Of a DNA stretch of 28,469 nucleotides, positions 1 through 7,792 are shown in pieces. The translations under genes were made by a program, and so were the position numbers. Within the stretch, counting starts at the first letter, position 1, and each line of letters starts with the position of its first letter. Origin of the DNA: SIG710 sp045604985 (GTDB taxonomy: Bacteria > Bacillota > Clostridia > Oscillospirales > CAG-272); contig JAZUPD010000047.1 in assembly GCA_045604985.1 (NCBI GenBank), forward strand, positions 1 to 28,469. The letters are read 5' to 3'. Below the pieces are notes generated by a model. It did no database searches. It was not told the origin of the DNA and saw only the letters and a program-made list of their open reading frames with translations.

Positions 1-49
1 CGACATGGCTACGATCCGACTTAGGCAAAAAAAGAAAGGTGGAACAAAA

Positions 50-1243
50 ATGTTATCTCTTGACAAGGTATTCAATGCACAATCGGTTTTAAAGAACATC
101 GTACGCGAAACGGGCTTGGTGCGCGCATACGGCATTGCACCGGAATGCACCCTGTATCTCAAGCCCGAAAATCTTCAGATCACGGGCTCCTTTAAGGTGC
201 GTGGCTCCGCATTCAAGATAGCCATGCTCTCCGAGGAGGAAAAGGCGCGCGGTGTTGTGGCTTGCTCGGCGGGTAATCACGCACAGGGAGTTGCCCTTGC
301 GGCGCAGAAAAACGGAATAAAGGCAGTTATATGCCTTCCTGACGGTGCTCCCATCTCAAAGGTGGAGGCGACGAAGAGTTACGGAGCAGAGGTTTGCCTT
401 GTTGAAGGTGTTTATGATGATGCATATAAAAAGGCACTTCAGCTTCGGGATGAGCTGGGATATACCTTTATTCATCCCTTTAACGACGAGGATGTTATTG
501 CGGGTCAGGGAACGATCGCCCTTGAGATTGCGGAGCAGATACCCGCACTTGACGCTGTTATAGTACCAATTGGTGGCGGAGGACTTATTTCGGGCGTTGC
601 TTATACTATGAAGATGCTCAATCCGAATATAAAGATATATGGAGTTCAGGCGGTAGGAGCGCCTTCCATGGCAAGATCGGTAAAGAATGGCAAGATAGAA
701 ACGCTTGAAAGCGTTTCCACTATTGCAGACGGAATCGCTGTAAAATGCCCAGGAGATATTACATATGAGCTTTGTCAGAAGTATGTTGACGATATCGTTA
801 CGGTTTCCGATGATGAAATATCTGCGGCGATACTTGCCCTTATGGAGAATCACAAGCTTGTAACCGAGGGAGCAGGAGCCGTTGCGGTTGCGGCGGCGAT
901 GTTCGGCAAGGTAGATATTGCGGGCAAGAAGGCAGTTTGTTTGCTTTCGGGCGGCAATATTGACGTCACGATCCTTTCAAGAGTTATCAAGAGAGGTCTT
1001 CTTATGTCGGGCAGAAGCGCACAGCTTATGATAGAGCTTATGGATAAGCCGGGTCAGCTGAAAAATGTTTCAAGGATCATTGCAGATCTTGGTGGAAACG
1101 TTACCTCGGTGCATCATGAAAGGGCAAACGAGGGCTCAGATGTTAACGGTTGCTATCTGAGAATAATTCTCGAAACGAGAAACTTTGAGCATATTGAGCA
1201 GATAAAGAAGGCACTTACCGATTTCGGTTTTAAGCTGATATAA
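50..1243 (+). CDS. ilvA: Threonine ammonia-lyase (threonine deaminase) with C-terminal ACT domain
   Basis: PLP-dependent fold-type II enzyme that converts L-threonine to 2-oxobutanoate and ammonia in the cytoplasm, the entry step to isoleucine or to threonine catabolism. The PLP lysine is K49 in the motif GSFKVRG, and the glycine-rich phosphate loop GGGGLISG follows in the middle of the protein. The last ~80 residues (from SGRSAQLMIEL) form a single ACT domain, as in the short ~400-residue clostridial/TdcB-like enzymes rather than the ~510-residue E. coli IlvA with two ACT-like domains. I chose ATG 50 (397 aa) because an AAAGGTGG ribosome site at 35-42 precedes it; the frame stays open upstream to position 5 but without such a site. 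The RidA gene starts 15 bp downstream. No other branched-chain gene is visible, so biosynthetic versus catabolic role is undecided. Confidence 0.93.
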   Translation: MLSLDKVFNAQSVLKNIVRETGLVRAYGIAPECTLYLKPENLQITGSFKVRGSAFKIAMLSEEEKARGVVACSAGNHAQGVALAAQKNGIKAVICLPDGAPISKVEATKSYGAEVCLVEGVYDDAYKKALQLRDELGYTFIHPFNDEDVIAGQGTIALEIAEQIPALDAVIVPIGGGGLISGVAYTMKMLNPNIKIYGVQAVGAPSMARSVKNGKIETLESVSTIADGIAVKCPGDITYELCQKYVDDIVTVSDDEISAAILALMENHKLVTEGAGAVAVAAAMFGKVDIAGKKAVCLLSGGNIDVTILSRVIKRGLLMSGRSAQLMIELMDKPGQLKNVSRIIADLGGNVTSVHHERANEGSDVNGCYLRIILETRNFEHIEQIKKALTDFGFKLI

Positions 1244-1258
1244 AAAAGGAGAAGAAGT

Positions 1259-1633
1259 ATGGCAGAAATCATAGCAACAGATAAAGCACCAAGCGCAATC
1301 GGCCCTTATTCACAGGCGATAGTTGCGGGTAATATGGTATTCACATCCGGACAGATAGCGATAGACCCCGCTGTCGGTGACATTCTGGCAAAGGATATTG
1401 CGTCTCAGACCGAACAGGTGATGAAAAATTTAGCAGCAGTTCTCGCAGCGGCGGGAACAAGCATGGAGAAGGCAATAAAGACCACCTGTTTCCTTGCCGA
1501 CATTGCAGATTTTGCGGTATTTAACGAAATTTACGGAAAATATTTCACCTCAAAGCCCGCACGCAGCTGTGTTGCGGCAAAGGCTCTGCCCAAGGGAGCT
1601 CTTGTTGAGGTGGAGGTCATCGCAGAAATTTAG
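1259..1633 (+). CDS. ridA: RidA family reactive intermediate/imine deaminase
   Basis: Member of the RidA (YjgF/YER057c/UK114) family, 124 aa, the usual length. The family hydrolyses reactive enamine/imine intermediates such as 2-aminoacrylate and 2-aminocrotonate, which PLP dehydratases like IlvA release. Visible family features are the N-terminal APSAIGPYSQA segment, FTSGQIAIDP, and the C-terminal RSCVAAKALPKGALVEVEV, whose first Arg matches the substrate-carboxylate-binding Arg of active RidA proteins. A GGAG ribosome site lies just before the ATG. It is immediately downstream of threonine deaminase, with a terminator directly after it, so the two very likely form a bicistronic unit in which RidA clears the products of its partner. 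Confidence 0.95.
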   Translation: MAEIIATDKAPSAIGPYSQAIVAGNMVFTSGQIAIDPAVGDILAKDIASQTEQVMKNLAAVLAAAGTSMEKAIKTTCFLADIADFAVFNEIYGKYFTSKPARSCVAAKALPKGALVEVEVIAEI

Positions 1634-1646
1634 TAGGTTGATAAAA

Positions 1647-1686
1647 AGAAGCTGATTCATGCGAATGTGAATGAGCTTCTTTTTTA
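1647..1686. terminator. Bidirectional rho-independent terminator
   Basis: A 13-bp stem (1647-1659 with 1668-1680, one mismatch) and 8-nt loop are followed on the plus strand by TTTTTT. On the minus strand the same hairpin is followed by TTTTTATC. It lies between the converging ridA and Enzyme I-like genes and can end both. Confidence 0.9.
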
Positions 1687-1770
1687 TTTAAATTGGTCGT
1701 TTTTAACGAACTTGCGCATATGGGGGCTTTTCGAAGAGAGAAAACATCTTGTCCGAAAAAGGATTTCGTT

Positions 1771-3141
1771 TTATAAAAGATATGAAGCGGGAATGGCTAT
1801 TTCGTCAGTGCCGAGAGAAAGAAGCGGCGTATAAATATCTTTTTTTGAAGATATCATTCCGAAAAAGCATACTTTTGCGCTCTTACTTTTCCCTTCCTCG
1901 ATAATCTTTTCCGATGCCATAAGAAATGTTCGGCATCCTGTTTCGAGGGTGGAGCTGTCATTGATTTCTGCCTTCCTTGGAAAAATGAGAGATGAGACAA
2001 GCTTATCAGAATCAATGACCAAAAAATCTGCTTCTGCGGCAAGCTTATCTGTCAGGAGCATTGCCGCACCGCAATCTATAACAGCTCCCACTGCAATGTT
2101 TTTGCTTTCTTCTTCAAGTTCCGAAAAAAGGCAATATTTGAGAGAGCGGATGTGCGAAATATCTATTCCGGAGGGCAAGATCAAAGTTATCTTGCCCCCC
2201 TCCGAAGCTTTTATCGCCGCTGAAATGACCTTTTTTTGTTTTTCCCGTTCCTCCGGAAGAATTATCTTCAATTCTCCTCCCTCAAGTTCACGGATGATAG
2301 AAGAAAAAAGCTGATAATGCTCCTCTTTCCCCATCTTCTCGCAGGCACGGATAAGCAGAGACGAGAAAGGGGGAAGCTTATATTTTTCAAGCTCCGAAGG
2401 CTCTTGCACAAAGTATATAAGCCTTTTTTCTTTTTTTCCCTTATTCAGTGCAATTTCGCACAGTACGGAACCGTAATGCTCAACGGTACCCTCGTCAGGA
2501 GAAAGTATAAGAACTCCTTTTTCGCTGTCTATAATAGCCATTTTCCCCTCGGAGGCTTCGGGTAATATATCTTCCTCACTTATTATCAGCGGCAGCCCGA
2601 GAGAATGAGCATAGATCGCAAGCTCGGAAAGAGGGTCGACACCGCAAAGAAAAAGCCCTAAAATCATGGCGGGATCTGCACGGCTAAGCTCCATTACCGA
2701 TATATTTCGGCAGATTAGGATAACGGGTGTGGGCGAGAAATTTATAATTTTCGAATCTTCACTCGATAAATATCGAAGAATCATTGAAGCCGTTCTGCCT
2801 ATCTCCGTACCCATCTCGGAGATATGAGGATCGCCCTTCAGAGAAAGCTCGGAAAAAATGTGATCTGCCGCAAAGGAGACGGCTTCTGCCGCCTCATATC
2901 CCTCAAAGACCGTAAGCCTTGCCCTATCGTGAAGCTCTTCGTGAAGTGCGCTGCGCTCTCCCTCATAAAAGCCATCTTCGATGCTCTGGAATGCAATTTC
3001 AAGCCTTTGAAGCTCAGTGGATATTCCATCAGCCGACATCGCTTTTTTACTCCTTTTATATATTGACTCCGAATGTCCGTAAAAATGTATTTTTCCTATG
3101 GCGCAAAGGCTGTTAAGCCCTATGCCCTGTATCTCTATCAA
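1771..3141 (-). CDS. Degenerate PTS Enzyme I-like protein (probable pseudoenzyme)
   Basis: The order of motifs follows PEP-protein phosphotransferase (PTS Enzyme I) from end to end, but the protein is 456 aa instead of ~570. The start IQGIGLNSLCAIGKIHFY corresponds to the G-x-x-x-S-x-G-x-A-x-G-K opening. Residues 139-225 match the phosphohistidine domain, with AIYAHSLGLPLII equivalent to the segment just after the active-site His. That His, in GGxTSHT of active enzymes, is replaced here by Glu (E173 in DPLSELAI). The PEP-site half is also worn: ADFLVIDSDKL stands where active enzymes have VDFFSIGTNDL, and the Cys-Gly-Glu segment near the C-terminus is FFGMISS. Start is TTG at 3141, after AAAAGGGGG. 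No HPr or EII gene is nearby. The fold assignment is a reading of motifs, and a regulatory role is inference. Confidence 0.72.
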   Translation of the reverse strand: MIEIQGIGLNSLCAIGKIHFYGHSESIYKRSKKAMSADGISTELQRLEIAFQSIEDGFYEGERSALHEELHDRARLTVFEGYEAAEAVSFAADHIFSELSLKGDPHISEMGTEIGRTASMILRYLSSEDSKIINFSPTPVILICRNISVMELSRADPAMILGLFLCGVDPLSELAIYAHSLGLPLIISEEDILPEASEGKMAIIDSEKGVLILSPDEGTVEHYGSVLCEIALNKGKKEKRLIYFVQEPSELEKYKLPPFSSLLIRACEKMGKEEHYQLFSSIIRELEGGELKIILPEEREKQKKVISAAIKASEGGKITLILPSGIDISHIRSLKYCLFSELEEESKNIAVGAVIDCGAAMLLTDKLAAEADFLVIDSDKLVSSLIFPRKAEINDSSTLETGCRTFLMASEKIIEEGKSKSAKVCFFGMISSKKDIYTPLLSLGTDEIAIPASYLL

Positions 3142-3195
3142 GCAAAAGCCCCCTTTTCTTTTTCATTTTTACCACAAAATCCGAACTCTATTCCT

Positions 3196-3225
3196 TTGAC
3201 ATTTTAAACATCCGTTGAATATAAT
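3196..3225 (+). promoter_or_regulatory. Sigma-A type promoter for the amidase gene
   Basis: TTGACA at 3196-3201 and TATAAT at 3220-3225 are separated by 18 bp. The predicted transcript start falls at about 3232, within or next to the AAGGAGG ribosome site (3232-3238), so the leader would be only about 15 nt. Confidence 0.75.
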
Positions 3226-3246
3226 AAAAGGAAGGAGGATTGAGAA

Positions 3247-3795
3247 ATGCTTTTGATGAAACCTTATGATCGTATGAGAGCGGTGGAATACGCAAGAAAA
3301 TGGGCGCTTTCACGAAATCCCCTCTTTACCGATTTTACGGGACAGGGCGGAAATTGCACGAATTTTGTATCCCAAGCGGTGCTTGCGGGAAGCTGCGCTA
3401 TGAATTTTACCCCGACGTTTGGATGGTATTTTGTTTCCTCAAGCGACCGCTCTCCTTCATGGACGGGCGTAGAATTTTTCTATGATTTTATGGTGAACAA
3501 CCAAGAGGCGGGGCCTTATATGCGGGAGGTAAGCCGCCGAGAGGTGATGGAGGGAGACGTTATCCAGTTGGCGAATGATACAGGAGATTTCTATCATACT
3601 TTGATAATAACGGGATTTGATGGAGAAGAAATACTCGTCTCCGCCCAGTCGGACGATTCCCTTGACAGGCCTCTTTCAAGCTATAATTACGCATCGCTTC
3701 GCTTTTTGAACGTTGTCGGTGTTCGTGTCGAATACGAGGGGGATATCTGTTTTGAGGGTCTCATAAACGGAACGTCTCTTGATATTGTCAGATAA
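3247..3795 (+). CDS. Putative amidase-domain protein (Amidase_6 type, NlpC/P60-like Cys peptidase fold)
   Basis: 182 aa, almost entirely one domain. The N-terminus YDRMRAVEYARKWA, then GGNCTNFVSQ with the likely nucleophile C37, and YHTLIITG with the likely catalytic H117, are the signature of the putative amidase domain PF12671. In known proteins this domain is often attached to export signals or to wall-binding repeats. Here it starts within six residues of the N-terminus, with no signal peptide or membrane segment, so it is predicted cytoplasmic or exported in some other way. ATG 3247 has AAGGAGG eight bases upstream. The gene stands alone between two minus-strand genes with its own promoter. 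Substrate is unknown; action on peptidoglycan peptides or a spore-related role is possible but not shown. Confidence 0.82.
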   Translation: MLLMKPYDRMRAVEYARKWALSRNPLFTDFTGQGGNCTNFVSQAVLAGSCAMNFTPTFGWYFVSSSDRSPSWTGVEFFYDFMVNNQEAGPYMREVSRREVMEGDVIQLANDTGDFYHTLIITGFDGEEILVSAQSDDSLDRPLSSYNYASLRFLNVVGVRVEYEGDICFEGLINGTSLDIVR

Positions 3796-3904
3796 GAAGG
3801 AAAACGTTGAAAAACAAAAGCTTGGTATGAAAGCAAGTCGTTTTCTCGTTTAACTGTGCTTTCCCGTCTGCAAATCGGGTTGATTGCTATGACCAAACCA
3901 AAAA

Positions 3905-3928
3905 GAGGCACTCGTAAACGGGTGCCTC
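3905..3928 (-). terminator. Rho-independent terminator of the small lipoprotein gene
   Basis: Ten-base arms 3905-3914 and 3919-3928 pair (one G-U) around a 4-nt loop. Read on the minus strand the hairpin is followed by TTTTT (3904-3900), 55 bp after the stop codon of the minus-strand gene that ends at 3983. Confidence 0.85.
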
Positions 3929-3982
3929 ACGGTATTTATTCACTGTATTCGAGGGAAGCCCTTTCTTTTGATATTTTCAAAA

Positions 3983-4492
3983 TTATTTTTTTATTTTATA
4001 GGAAACCACCCCAATAGTTATTTTTTCGCCCTGTATCTTCATCGGCAGACCGTCACGGGAGAAGGAGATCAGGATATCTTCTCCTTCGTCTGATATGAGG
4101 TGAGCGGTAGTTTTATCATTTTCCTGCGAGAAGCTGACGGGAGATGCAGTAAGCTCAAAATATGAGGCAAAATCGTAAAGCGAGACTGGGGAAGTGTCTT
4201 TTTCCTCAAATTCAATGCCACCAAGTGAAAATCTGACCTTACCGCCCTCGTGCGACATTTTTATTCCGCGCAGCTCCTCGGGCGCAAGAAATTCTGCAAC
4301 TAGAGAGCGTTCGTTGCCATTTCCCTGCCATTCGTCTCCGCTTATGCGAAGCGTAAAGACCGTATTTTCACGCATCACTTCAAATTCACCCTCAAATGGG
4401 TACTTTTGATAGTGGAGCAGGTCTTCCTTTTTTTTGCAGGAGCAAAGCAGAATAACGACTAGAAAAACAGAAAGAAAAATAACTTTCTTCAA
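3983..4492 (-). CDS. Small lipoprotein of unknown function
   Basis: 169 aa with a typical lipoprotein signal: basic MKK, hydrophobic stretch, lipobox LCSC with lipidated C19, then a charged KKKED start of the mature part. It would be attached to the outer face of the membrane. The rest (~145 aa) alternates short hydrophobic and polar stretches (VFTLRISGDEW, KVRFSLGGIEF, DILISFSRDGLPMKI, ITIGVVSYKIKK), suggesting a mainly beta-sheet domain. The pattern recalls lipid-carrier or sporulation lipoprotein sheets, but I cannot place it in a family. A GGCGGTGAT ribosome site precedes the ATG. It is monocistronic, with its own terminator, and diverges from the Cys-rich gene. Confidence 0.82.
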   Translation of the reverse strand: MKKVIFLSVFLVVILLCSCKKKEDLLHYQKYPFEGEFEVMRENTVFTLRISGDEWQGNGNERSLVAEFLAPEELRGIKMSHEGGKVRFSLGGIEFEEKDTSPVSLYDFASYFELTASPVSFSQENDKTTAHLISDEGEDILISFSRDGLPMKIQGEKITIGVVSYKIKK

Positions 4493-4574
4493 AGAATATC
4501 ACCGCCTTTTTAGTAAAATATATTCCTTTGCTTAAAAAATAATGCCGAAAATAATGTCAATTTTTATCCTGTCG

Positions 4575-4583
4575 CATAAAATA
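4575..4583 (+). promoter_or_regulatory. Candidate mother-cell sigma factor (SigE/SigK-type) -10 element
   Basis: CATAAAATA matches the SigK -10 pattern CATAnnnTA fully and the SigE pattern CATACAnT at 7 of 8 places. No good -35 is visible at the expected distance, so this is only a candidate. The predicted start site coincides with the hairpin at 4591. Confidence 0.35.
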
Positions 4584-4590
4584 TTAGAGA

Positions 4591-4615
4591 AGAACGGAGA
4601 AAAAGCTCCTGTTCT
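4591..4615 (+). promoter_or_regulatory. 5' leader hairpin of the Cys-rich gene
   Basis: AGAACGGAG (4591-4599) pairs with CTCC-T-GTTCT (4606-4615), nine pairs with one bulged T around a 6-nt loop. There is no T-tract after it, so it is not a terminator. It lies just 3' of the predicted transcript start and 25 nt before the ATG; such 5'-end hairpins often stabilise mRNA. Confidence 0.55.
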
Positions 4616-4639
4616 ATCAAACAAAAAAGGAGAATAATC

Positions 4640-5482
4640 ATGTCAGATAATAGATCTTTACTGGGCGGAGGAGGCGGCAATGTAGTTATAGAGACGTCTC
4701 ACGTTTTAGATTCCTGTCGTGATCGTGATTGCTTTGAGGATGTGAGCGTTTATCTGACCGATTTCGGTCAGGAAATAATCGAACATACGGGAAATGTCCG
4801 TGTTAAGTGTGCGGAGATCTCAAACGCTTGCATCACAGTAACACCCGTTCAGTTCAACCGTGGATTCTATTCGGTAAATATCAGATTTTTCGTTACTATA
4901 CGCTTTGAAGCTTGCCTTAACGGCAGAAGTCAGGAATTTGACGGCGTTACCGCCATCGAGAAAAAGGTCATCCTTTACGGCGGCGACTGTGGTGTAAGCA
5001 CGTTTACAAGTAAAGCAAATTCTTCGGATGCTTGCTGTGACAGCGTTCCCGGACAGCGAGAGGGTACTTTGCCCGTTGCAAGTGTTGAGGCAGCAAGCCC
5101 CGTTCTGCTTGATGCCCGCATTGCGGAAGTAAAGGAATGTAATTCCTGCTGCACTTGCTGCTGCTGTGTTGACGAGATACCTGAGAGTGCTTACAGAAAT
5201 ATAGGTGCGCCCCTTTCCAGAGGAAGAAGCGAGAGAGTTTTGCTTGTGAGCCTTGGAGTTTTCTCGGTAGTTCGTATAACGAGACCTGCTCAGTATCTTA
5301 TAAGCGCAACTGAATATTCCGTGCCAGACAAGGAATGTTCCTGCGGAGAGGATAAGGACCCATGCTGTCTTTTCCGCACAATGGAATTTCCTACTGAGGA
5401 ATTTTCCTGCGGCAGTTATGGATGTGGCAGAAAAGAACAGAGCAATTCCGGTTGCGGATGCAAAGATAGCAAATACAGATAA
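4640..5482 (+). CDS. Cysteine-rich protein, possible spore coat/exosporium component
   Basis: 280 aa with about 23 cysteines, many clustered: DSCRDRDC near the N-terminus, ACC, then a SCCTCCCC run in the middle, and CSCGEDKDPCC, SCGSYGCG and SGCGCKD at the C-terminus. There is no signal peptide or membrane segment. The first ~130 residues (EDVSVYLTDFGQEIIEHTG, VTPVQFNRGFYSVNIRFF, KKVILYGGDCG) look like a beta-rich domain; two further beta-like stretches follow (ASPVLLDARIAEV and LLVSLGVFSVVRITRPAQYL). I do not recognise a named family. Cysteine richness without a signal, in a spore former, and a SigE/SigK-like -10 upstream fit a mother-cell-made spore-surface protein. The alternative is a metal-binding protein. 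Start ATG has AAAAAAGGAG upstream. Confidence 0.75.
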   Translation: MSDNRSLLGGGGGNVVIETSHVLDSCRDRDCFEDVSVYLTDFGQEIIEHTGNVRVKCAEISNACITVTPVQFNRGFYSVNIRFFVTIRFEACLNGRSQEFDGVTAIEKKVILYGGDCGVSTFTSKANSSDACCDSVPGQREGTLPVASVEAASPVLLDARIAEVKECNSCCTCCCCVDEIPESAYRNIGAPLSRGRSERVLLVSLGVFSVVRITRPAQYLISATEYSVPDKECSCGEDKDPCCLFRTMEFPTEEFSCGSYGCGRKEQSNSGCGCKDSKYR

Positions 5483-5533
5483 AGCTGATATTCCACAAAG
5501 TCCTGTTTATCAAATAAAAGAATAAAGACTGTG

Positions 5534-5626
5534 CCAAAATGGCTCGGCCCGAAATAGGTCGAGCCATTTTGCATTTTGTTTTTGGGGGGTTAAATAAGAC
5601 TTTTTTGCGGGAGTTTTTGACGACTT
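5534..5626 (+). repeat. Intergenic terminator-containing repeat, copy 1
   Basis: About 90 bp, closely matching 7793-7882 in the same orientation. It contains a 12-bp terminator stem, then a shared tail with TTAAATAAGACTTTTT, CGGGAGTTTTTGACGACT (an 'upstream of ABC exporter' copy). The two copies flank the exporter gene. Confidence 0.8.
5535..5583 (+). terminator. Rho-independent terminator after the Cys-rich gene
   Basis: CAAAATGGCTCG (5535-5546) pairs perfectly with CGAGCCATTTTG (5560-5571), followed by the T-rich tail CATTTTGTTTTT. It lies 52 bp after the stop codon and forms the left part of the repeated element. Confidence 0.85.
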
Positions 5627-5681
5627 ATAGCGTTTGCGGGAACTTCTTGGCAATTTCTTGTTTATCAATAAAAAATATAAA

Positions 5682-5710
5682 GGCTGTGCCGAAACGGCTC
5701 AGTCTTTTTC
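5682..5710 (+). terminator. Second hairpin-plus-T-tract with no gene in front of it
   Basis: GGCTGTGCCG pairs with CGGCTCAGTC (one mismatch, one G-U) around AAA, followed by TTTTTC. The ~24 bp before it (TTTATCAATAAAAAATATAA-type sequence, from 5658) resemble the bases before the first terminator (5504-5534), so this is a diverged second copy of the same unit. The 5483-5944 gap otherwise holds only the promoter at 5834. Confidence 0.65.
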
Positions 5711-5833
5711 GATTTTGCGCAACGAATAAATAGGGATTTATAGCGGCGTCGGTGTATTGAGGCGGTGAAATCTCGATTCATCGCATTTCATCCGAGGGCA
5801 TCCGGAAAAAATTTATTTATTTCGAAAAACCTA

Positions 5834-5861
5834 TTGACAAATTTATTCTTTGTGATAAAAT
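5834..5861 (+). promoter_or_regulatory. Sigma-A type promoter for the ABC exporter
   Basis: TTGACA at 5834-5839 and TAAAAT at 5856-5861, 16-bp spacer, giving a leader of roughly 75 nt before the ATG at 5945. Confidence 0.7.
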
Positions 5862-5944
5862 GAGTGGCGAATGGCGTTAGTTTTTAGAAGCCTTTCAAAA
5901 ATCAATTAAAAATCCGTAGGCGAAACAGAATGGAGGTATGTGTT

Positions 5945-7780
5945 ATGAGCACAAAGAACCAAGCCATCTTACCTGATTACGAAAATCTTTTTGAAGAAAC
6001 CGCAAGTAAGAAAAGCAACACGGGCGTCATCGTAAAACTTTTGAGAAAAAATTGGCTGAAGATATTTTTTTCCGTTATCATGTTTGCCATTAAGGATTCG
6101 CCGTTTCTGATTGCTCCTATCGTCACCGCAAATATCATCAACGCTCTGGTGGAACAAACGGAAAATATCCGGAATGTTATTATAAATAACGCTGTTTTTC
6201 TCGCTGTCATATATCTTATACATATTCCGCTTCATATCATCTATGCCAAATATACTGATAATATGCTTCGAACCATATCTGCAGGCATGCGCCGCACTCT
6301 GATCCGAAAGCTTCAGCATCTTTCTATCACCTATCATAAGGAGCTCGAAAGCGGTAAGGTACAGTCAAAATTCATCCGCGATATCGAATCCATGGAGCAT
6401 CTCATATCGCAGATAGTAAAGGAAATAATGCCGGCGATTATATTGCTCATCATCAATATAATCATCGTTATAAGGACAAGTCTTATCGTTGCACTCTTTT
6501 TTGCCTGTGTCGTTCCCATTCAGGTCATCTTTTCGCAATTCTTTAAAAAGACTCTCCGTTCGGCAAATTCCGATTTCAGAAAGGAAAACGAGCAGATGAG
6601 CGCAAAGGTCGCAGAGATGCTGAGCATGCTCCCCGTTACAAAGGCACACGGTCTTGAGGATGAGGAGTTTATTAAGCTTGAGACCAAGATAAGAGAGCTT
6701 TGTGCAAAGGCACTGAATGTTGACGGAGTAAATGCAAAATTCTCTTCCTTGCTTCATATAGCGATCCAGTTGTTTTCTCTTGTCAATCTGTTATTCAACA
6801 CTTATCTTGCCTATACTAAGGTTATTGGCGTTGGAGACGTGGTTCTTTTCAGCAACTATTTTACTAATATTGTGAGCAGAGTCAATAACATTATCGTTAT
6901 GCTCCCAGGGATTATCAAGGGGGTTGAATCGGTCTGTTCGGTTTCTGAGATCATGTTTTCAAATGAGGTTGAGGATGATGAAGGCAAGATAAAGCTCCGC
7001 TTTGTTCACGGACATCTGAAATTTGACCATTTGAATTACCGCTATCCGGGTGCTGAGGAGGATACTATAAAGGATTTTGATCTTGAGGTGAAGCCGGGCG
7101 AGTGTATTGCCTTTGTTGGCGGCTCAGGCTCGGGAAAATCCACCATTATGAATATCATAATCGGATTTTTGCAGCCAACGGGCGGTCAGTTCCTCATCGA
7201 CGGAAAGCCGGTTGAGACCCTTTCCATGACCGATTACAGGCATTTTATCTCGGTCGTTCCCCAGAACAGTATTCTTATGACAGGAACAATAAGGGACAAC
7301 ATCACATTCGGTATGCCCGGCATCAGCGAAAAGAGAATGCAGGAAGTTCTGGAGCTTGCCAATATAAACGAGTTCCTTGATACCTTGCCAAACGGCATAG
7401 ATACTCTTATAGGAGAGAACGGCGGCAAACTTTCGGGCGCTCAGAAGCAGAGGATTTGTATTGCTCGAGCCATTATCCGTGACCCCAAGATACTTATTCT
7501 TGACGAGGCTACCAGCGCCCTTGACAATATCTCGGAATATTATGTACAAAAGGCAATAAATGAGCTTATCAATAACAGGACGACGTTTATCGTGGCACAT
7601 AGACTTTCCACCATTCGCAATGCGGACAGAATAGTAGTTATGGACCAAGGCAAGATGGTGGAAATTGGCACATACGACGAACTGATGAAAAAGAGGGGCA
7701 AATTTTATGAACTTAAGACTCTCAGCGATATGAATGTGTCTGAGGGAAGCCTTTCGTCTGCATCCGAAAACAAACAGTAG
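5945..7780 (+). CDS. ABC exporter half-transporter (fused permease and ATPase)
   Basis: 611 aa. The N-terminal half has hydrophobic segments consistent with the six-helix type-I exporter domain (from ~residue 35 to 320), and the C-terminal half is the nucleotide-binding domain. Visible motifs: Walker A GGSGSGKST (K398), Q-loop VVPQNS, signature LSGAQ (496-500; consensus LSGGQ), Walker B ILILDEATSALD (D520, E521), H-loop VAHRLS (H552). It should act as a homodimer in the membrane, or pair with another half-transporter not present here. Substrate cannot be told from sequence; drug, lipid or peptide export are all possible. I chose ATG 5945 because GGAGGT (5932-5937) sits seven bases upstream; an in-frame ATG at 5930 lacks a site. 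The gene stands alone between two copies of an intergenic repeat. Confidence 0.93.
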   Translation: MSTKNQAILPDYENLFEETASKKSNTGVIVKLLRKNWLKIFFSVIMFAIKDSPFLIAPIVTANIINALVEQTENIRNVIINNAVFLAVIYLIHIPLHIIYAKYTDNMLRTISAGMRRTLIRKLQHLSITYHKELESGKVQSKFIRDIESMEHLISQIVKEIMPAIILLIINIIIVIRTSLIVALFFACVVPIQVIFSQFFKKTLRSANSDFRKENEQMSAKVAEMLSMLPVTKAHGLEDEEFIKLETKIRELCAKALNVDGVNAKFSSLLHIAIQLFSLVNLLFNTYLAYTKVIGVGDVVLFSNYFTNIVSRVNNIIVMLPGIIKGVESVCSVSEIMFSNEVEDDEGKIKLRFVHGHLKFDHLNYRYPGAEEDTIKDFDLEVKPGECIAFVGGSGSGKSTIMNIIIGFLQPTGGQFLIDGKPVETLSMTDYRHFISVVPQNSILMTGTIRDNITFGMPGISEKRMQEVLELANINEFLDTLPNGIDTLIGENGGKLSGAQKQRICIARAIIRDPKILILDEATSALDNISEYYVQKAINELINNRTTFIVAHRLSTIRNADRIVVMDQGKMVEIGTYDELMKKRGKFYELKTLSDMNVSEGSLSSASENKQ

Positions 7781-7792
7781 GAAAAAAGACGA

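Noticed and set aside
356..853. Minus-strand frame (165 codons) inside ilvA
   Set aside because: Antisense to a complete enzyme with intact motifs; no start signals.
5539..5733. Small frame spanning the intergenic repeat
   Set aside because: It begins in a terminator stem and runs through a second terminator; no ribosome site.
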